Part shown: positions 6,900 through 10,204 of the stretch, in pieces
Layout of the letters: every line of letters begins with the position of its first letter
How positions within the stretch are numbered: position 1 is the stretch's first letter
Source: JBCBSS01 sp039819065
Lineage (GTDB): Bacteria; Bacteroidota; Bacteroidia; Cytophagales; Cyclobacteriaceae
Assembly (NCBI GenBank): GCA_039819065.1
Contig: JBCBSS010000205.1
Span: 1-10,204, forward strand
Direction of reading: 5' to 3'
DNA length: 10,204 nucleotides
Notes under the pieces: generated by a model
Told to the model about the DNA's origin: nothing
The model's database searches: none
Seen by the model: the letters and a program-made list of their open reading frames with translations, nothing else
Made by a program: the position numbers and the translations under genes

Positions 6900-6925
6900 G
6901 TCATTTCGACGTAAGGAGAAATCTC
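6900..6925 (+). repeat. Second type of dispersed palindromic repeat (GTCATTTCGAC type)
   Basis: GTCATTTCGACGTAAGGAG followed by AAATCTC is a short imperfect palindrome with ATTTC/GAAAT arms. It resembles the GTCATTGCGAGG...GAAGCAATC blocks in layout, with paired changes in the arms (TTTC/GAAA here, TTGC/GCAA there). From memory, similar sequences are scattered through intergenic DNA of many Bacteroidota. A 92-residue open frame across it (6749-7027) is a by-product of the repeat. Confidence 0.5.
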
Positions 6926-6974
6926 ACTCTTGTTGAAATGCAATTGTTAGATTCAGGCTTAAAACATTTTAAAA

Positions 6975-6995
6975 ACATATCATCAATTGATGATA
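6975..6995. repeat. 18-base perfect palindrome, right copy of a 21-base direct repeat
   Basis: TATCATCAA/TTGATGATA (6978-6995) is a perfect palindrome and lies in a 21-base exact repeat of 6821-6841. The two copies are 154 bases apart and bracket the GTCATTTCGAC repeat. The sequence around this copy is otherwise unrelated to the composite tail. From here to the coxE start (7091) I see no feature. Confidence 0.75.
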
Positions 6996-7090
6996 CCACG
7001 TGCACCGATCAAACTACTAAATACTAAGGACCAAACACCAACTACTAAACCATAGGCTCAAAAAAAAGACATAGCACCCTCAGTCAATTC

Positions 7091-8185
7091 GTGATATCCT
7101 TCTGTCGGTTCCTGAGATCGAATGAGTATACCGTAGGTCCTCAAGAGGAAGCAGAAGTGCTGGAAGTATTGGCTTTATTGTCAACCAGTTCCGAAGAGGA
7201 GTTTGGTCATCTGCTCAAAGCCATTCTGGCGAAAGACCATTATCAATATCAGCGTTTTGATCAACTGTATACCGCCTTTTGGAAAGAGTACAGGCAAGGT
7301 ATTGATGCCAAGCAAAAATCAAGAGCGCAAGAGAGTAAAAAGGCAGTGGTGCAAAGACAGCAAGCACCTTCGGTAGAAAGCTTGAAATCATGGCTGCATG
7401 GCAACCAATCACCTGATCAGGAAGAAATTGGTGGTTACAGTTTCTCGCAGGTTATGATCGGCAAGGGACTGACCGAGTATGCGGATGAGCATCTTGAAGA
7501 GCTGCAACGTCTTATTCTAAAATGGACTAAAATTATCGCTACGCAGTATAAGCGAAGGTTCGATCACAAGCCTAAAGGCCGCCGGTTGGCCATAAGAAAG
7601 ACTTACAGAGAGAACATCAGGCGAGGAGGTGAGTTCGTCAACTTGTGGTATCAACACAAGAGGAAAATTGACCCAAAGTTGGTGCTCTTGTGTGATGTGA
7701 GCCGCTCCATGGACTTGTACAGCATGTTTCTGATACAGTTTATCTACGCTTTCCAAAGTCAATACAAGCGCATTGAAACCTTTGTATTTGGTACAGAACT
7801 ACATCGTGTTACTGAGCAATTTAGGGAGTTTGGTTTCAAACAAGCCTTGAGAAAGCTCTCAGAACAAATTCAAGACTGGTCAAGCGGTACGCGAATTGGC
7901 CCATCCCTTGAAAGCTTTCTGGAACAATACGATCATAAACTAGATGGCAGAAGCCTGGTGATCATACTTAGCGATGGGCTCGATAATGCCAACCCTGAAC
8001 TGTTGTCTCACACTTTGAGTAGAATCTCATCTAAGGCTTCTAAAGTGCTATGGCTCAACCCGTTGGCAGGAAACCCTGACTACCAGCCGCTTACTCAGGC
8101 TATGCAATCAGCATTACCTTATATTGATGAGTTGGCTCCTTTGTATAATATAGAAAGCCTACGAGACCTCATTCATAAAAATTAG
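7091..8185 (+). CDS. coxE: VWA-domain CoxE-family maturation protein
   Basis: This 364-residue CoxE-like protein has an N-terminal helical region (about 1-65) with the family's FCRFLRSNEYTVGPQEE stretch, a charged linker, a basic segment (152-190) and a C-terminal von Willebrand A domain from about 195. The metal-ion adhesion site is complete: DVSRS (202-206), T267 in SSGTRIG and D295 in ILSDGLD. CoxE works with the CoxD ATPase in finishing the CO dehydrogenase metal centre; the VWA domain probably docks it to CoxD or the enzyme. The GTG start at 7091 is the only standard start near the conserved N terminus. It has no Shine-Dalgarno site, and the frame stays open upstream to a TAA at 7046-7048 with no ATG, so the true start is uncertain. 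A 476-base repeat-filled gap separates it from coxD. Confidence 0.83.
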   Translation: MISFCRFLRSNEYTVGPQEEAEVLEVLALLSTSSEEEFGHLLKAILAKDHYQYQRFDQLYTAFWKEYRQGIDAKQKSRAQESKKAVVQRQQAPSVESLKSWLHGNQSPDQEEIGGYSFSQVMIGKGLTEYADEHLEELQRLILKWTKIIATQYKRRFDHKPKGRRLAIRKTYRENIRRGGEFVNLWYQHKRKIDPKLVLLCDVSRSMDLYSMFLIQFIYAFQSQYKRIETFVFGTELHRVTEQFREFGFKQALRKLSEQIQDWSSGTRIGPSLESFLEQYDHKLDGRSLVIILSDGLDNANPELLSHTLSRISSKASKVLWLNPLAGNPDYQPLTQAMQSALPYIDELAPLYNIESLRDLIHKN

Positions 8186-8214
8186 TTTCTCTTTCTTCTT
8201 TTCAAATCATATCA

Positions 8215-8222
8215 TAGTTTTG
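8215..8222 (+). promoter_or_regulatory. Candidate Bacteroidota -7 promoter box for the amidase gene
   Basis: TAGTTTTG matches TAnnTTTG and lies 19 bases before the ATG at 8242. The upstream T/C-rich stretch (8186-8203) has no clear TTG at the right spacing. If it is used, transcription would begin around 8228, giving a short leader and excluding the TTG at 8230 as a sensible start. Confidence 0.35.
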
Positions 8223-8241
8223 TATTCTATTGAATACTAAA

Positions 8242-9210
8242 ATGAGAACTTTTACTGTTGATTTGAACAAGCCACCTATGGAGAGGTGGGCTTTCCTGAC
8301 TGATTACAAAGCAGAGGTTAATGAGTTGATTGGCTATTACTTAACGGATATAACCAGTTTGGGTGGTAGCCTTGCTTTGGATTTGATTGGTACTTATAAA
8401 TCACTAATCATTCCGCGTAATTATCTAGATGAGATCAAAAGCCTTGCTGATCAATGTGATTTCAGTGAAGATGAAGTGTTGCTGGCGAATCTCTATTATG
8501 ATGCAGTGAAATTTGCCTTTGGCTGCACGGCTTTTGCCATTCACGATGGAAAAACTGTATGGCATGCGCGGAACCTGGACTGGTGGACGGAGAATGGTGC
8601 TTTGAGCAAGTATTCCGCCATATTCCACTTCCAAAGAGACGGAAGCACAGTTTATAAGACAGTAGGATGGCCTGGCTTTATCGGGGCCTTGTCCGGTATG
8701 AAACCTGGAAGTTTCGCACTTACTTTAAATGCGGTTGTGAGTAATGAATCTCCGGGTATAGCTAATCCGGTTTCCTTTTTGTTACGCGACGTATTAGAAA
8801 ACTGCCAATCCTTTGAAGAAGCACAACAGAAATTATCGCATACCAATATCATCAGTGATTGCTTATTGCTACTTTCTGGTACAAAAGAGGGTGAAATGGT
8901 AGTGATCGAAAGAACACCTACCAAGCATTATCTGCGTCAACCTTCAACCAATAGTATAGTGGTTACCAATGATTACAAAGGCTTAGACTTGAACGTTAGT
9001 GAAGGACAAAATACCCTTCAAGAAACTTCCTGTGGCCGATATGATGGTGCGGAAAGGTTGTTGAGTAACAGGAATACATTCACTGCTGAAGCTTGTTTCG
9101 AAGTGTTGAGCCATAGAAATGTCAAAATGGATATGACCGTTCAACAGATGGCTTTTAACACTGAGAATGATGTAATGGAACTAAGAACGCCTGTTTATTT
9201 CGCAGACTAA
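8242..9210 (+). CDS. Acid ceramidase / N-acylethanolamine amidase-like Ntn hydrolase
   Basis: Counted from the ATG at 8242 the protein has 322 residues. I prefer this start to the TTG at 8230, which adds only four residues. The core motif is GCTAF with C95, then HARNLDWW with R110 and D113, spaced like the catalytic Cys-Arg-Asp of human NAAA and acid ceramidase. N163 in TLNAV and N243 in VTNDY fit the oxyanion-side asparagines. Residues 1-94 correspond to the beta-subunit propeptide. In this family autocleavage just before the Cys frees it as an N-terminal nucleophile that hydrolyses N-acyl amides such as ceramides or fatty acid ethanolamides. No signal peptide is visible, so a cytoplasmic location is likely. 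The substrate cannot be read from sequence; a bile-salt or penicillin amidase-like relative is the alternative. It appears unrelated to the cox genes upstream. Confidence 0.72.
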   Translation: MRTFTVDLNKPPMERWAFLTDYKAEVNELIGYYLTDITSLGGSLALDLIGTYKSLIIPRNYLDEIKSLADQCDFSEDEVLLANLYYDAVKFAFGCTAFAIHDGKTVWHARNLDWWTENGALSKYSAIFHFQRDGSTVYKTVGWPGFIGALSGMKPGSFALTLNAVVSNESPGIANPVSFLLRDVLENCQSFEEAQQKLSHTNIISDCLLLLSGTKEGEMVVIERTPTKHYLRQPSTNSIVVTNDYKGLDLNVSEGQNTLQETSCGRYDGAERLLSNRNTFTAEACFEVLSHRNVKMDMTVQQMAFNTENDVMELRTPVYFAD

Positions 9211-9236
9211 TGAGTGCTGAGGGCAATAAGTGGCCG

Positions 9237-9258
9237 TTGCCGGTGTTGTCACCGGCAA
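9237..9258. terminator. GC-rich hairpin between convergent genes, possible bidirectional terminator
   Basis: TTGCCGGTG and CACCGGCAA form a perfect nine-base stem around TTGT, 26 bases after the amidase stop and about 60 bases past the end of the convergent gene at 9320-9607. Its position between convergent stops suggests a shared terminator. No U-tract follows on either strand, so it may act as a 3' protective structure instead. Confidence 0.5.
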
Positions 9259-9319
9259 TTATGATGAAAATAGATTCACAAAAAAATCACTGGTTACAAA
9301 GGAGTGCTATAGCCAGCAT

Positions 9320-9607
9320 TTAATCACAAAACGCTACTAGCCCACAGCCCTGACCTTGGGCAGTCTCCAGAATAGCTTGCAACTTTAATTCTGCCTCAGT
9401 CAAATTAGGTAGCCTGCTCATTGCCTCAAGCTTTTGTTTGACCTGTTCGGTACTCCAACGGAAATCTGAGTAATAGTCGAATCTTTCTTCAATGTGCTCT
9501 CGTCGTTGCAATTCAGCGAAAGCCTTGATTTCAATGCCATTCACATATTTGAAGGTATGATCAGAGTGGATACTTTCATTATCCTTTATAAGATGAAAGT
9601 CTAGCAT
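9320..9607 (-). CDS. Small protein of unknown function (95 residues)
   Basis: The protein is acidic and mostly helical-looking, beginning MLDFHLIKDNESI and ending GCGLVAFCD. The middle (about residues 27-85) is rich in Glu, Lys, Arg and Leu, with an STEQVKQKLEAM stretch and a second predicted helix LTEAELKLQAILETAQ. There is no signal peptide, membrane segment or recognised motif. It lies 37 bases downstream of the hydrolase remnant at 9645-10165 on the same strand and is probably co-transcribed with it. The only ATG is at 9607, but the frame is open for 16 further codons upstream (KVFNEYHTVTGNDAQT), so an unusual earlier start is possible. I do not recognise the family and assign no function. 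Confidence 0.6.
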   Translation of the reverse strand: MLDFHLIKDNESIHSDHTFKYVNGIEIKAFAELQRREHIEERFDYYSDFRWSTEQVKQKLEAMSRLPNLTEAELKLQAILETAQGQGCGLVAFCD

Positions 9608-9644
9608 GGTTTGGGCGTCGTTACCAGTAACAGTATGATACTCA

Positions 9645-10165
9645 TTAAATACTTTTTAACCAATCCAAACCTTGTTGCCACTCTCCATAACCCGTTTTAT
9701 CTTCTATGTGGCCAGCATTTTCGATTAACTCGAATTGACTACCCCAGCAATCAGCGAAATACTTAGCGCGCTCTGGACTAACCACATGGTCATTTGAACT
9801 GGCTACTACAATGGTGGGAAACGGTAGCTCAGCCAAAGGCATAGGAGAGAACCCAGTGATGTAGGACGGGTAATCAGGTTTGTCTACGTCGCTGGGTGCC
9901 ACCAACAGCGCACCTTTCACCTGCTTTTGATACAGTGTGTGCCATTGAACAATGGTAGCGCAACCGACACTGTGGCCAATTAAAACAGTCTCTTCTAGCT
10001 TGTAATCAGAAAGAAATGCTTCTAATCTGGATGTCCAGGTAGTGCAATTTGGCGCTGCCCAATCATCTTGCGTGCACCTTACAAATTCATTGGGATAGGC
10101 TTTTTCCATAGCGTCTGCCAATGCAGCTCTCCTGAATTTCTAAGCCCCGGAATATTGACATACAT
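9645..10165 (-). pseudogene. RBBP9/YdeN-family alpha/beta serine hydrolase, interrupted by a frameshift
   Basis: Two minus-strand frames together make one gene. From the ATG at 10165 the first frame reads MYVNIPGLRNSGELHWQTLW, the usual N terminus of this family (PGL-x-NSG-x-x-HWQ), then hits a stop after 28 codons. The second frame picks up at EKAYPNEFVRCTQDDW and runs to the stop at 9645. Restoring one G after the TGG at 10108-10106 joins them into about 173 residues, the normal family length. In that numbering the triad is S66 (GHSVGC), D126 (SSNDHV) and H153 (AGHIE), all intact. Family members are small cytoplasmic serine hydrolases of mostly unknown substrate. The long frame alone can only start at the TTG at 10121 and would lack the first strand and oxyanion loop. 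Recent mutation, a sequencing error in the GGAAAAA run, or recoding are all possible. Confidence 0.75.
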
Positions 10166-10204
10166 AAAATTGAATCTTTAAAAACGAAAATAAGGCTTAT
10201 TTGA

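Noticed and set aside
5121..6995. CRISPR-like array
   Set aside because: The repeats are few, irregularly spaced (about 300 and over 1,100 bases), diverged, and composed of nested blocks. There are no uniform spacers and no cas genes in the window.
6821..6995. Complete insertion sequence between the palindromic direct repeats
   Set aside because: Only about 133 bases lie between the repeats and they encode no transposase. At most it is a small non-autonomous element or a recombination product.
6749..7027. Plus-strand open frame of 92 codons in the coxD-coxE gap
   Set aside because: It is made of repeat sequence (composite tail, both palindromes and the GTCATTTCGAC block), has no plausible ribosome site, and gives a cysteine-rich peptide without domain character.
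8230..8241. TTG start for the amidase gene
   Set aside because: It adds only four residues. The ATG at 8242 lies at a better distance from the candidate -7 box, which would place the transcript start very near the TTG.

Overview
The window looks like a chromosomal segment of a Bacteroidota bacterium, probably a marine or soil member of the Cytophagales. This is inferred from moderate GC content, A-rich leaders in place of Shine-Dalgarno sites at isolated genes, two candidate TAnnTTTG promoter boxes, and many dispersed intergenic repeats. I could not run a database search, so the assignment rests on style and protein character.

Left edge (1-876, minus strand): two related small membrane proteins in tandem. 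The second in transcription order runs off position 1. The complete one has two N-terminal membrane helices and a soluble tail resembling a bacterial PH-like domain. About 430 bases without a gene follow, leading into the main operon.

Centre (1310-8185, plus strand): a molybdenum hydroxylase locus. coxS, coxL and coxM overlap by 8 and 4 bases and end at a strong terminator (5080-5110). They encode the 2Fe-2S, molybdopterin and FAD subunits of a carbon monoxide dehydrogenase-type enzyme. The S-L-M order and the AYRGAGR active-site loop mark it as form II, which lacks the copper-binding cysteine of genuine form I CO dehydrogenase. Its physiological substrate is therefore open. Downstream lie coxD (MoxR AAA+ ATPase) and coxE (VWA protein), the pair known to mature the metal centre of such enzymes. 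They are separated from coxM and from each other by 676 and 476 bases packed with repeats. A composite repeat occurs three times there, and a long perfect AT-rich palindrome forms a 21-base direct repeat.

Right side (8242-10165): a plus-strand Ntn-hydrolase of the acid ceramidase / N-acylethanolamine amidase type. It converges on two minus-strand genes: a 95-residue protein of unknown function and an RBBP9/YdeN-type alpha/beta serine hydrolase. The hydrolase is split by an apparent one-base frameshift near its N terminus.

No tRNA, rRNA, CRISPR array, transposase or phage gene was seen. The most unusual material is the repeat mosaic inside the cox locus, the frameshifted hydrolase and the truncated membrane-protein paralog at the left edge.
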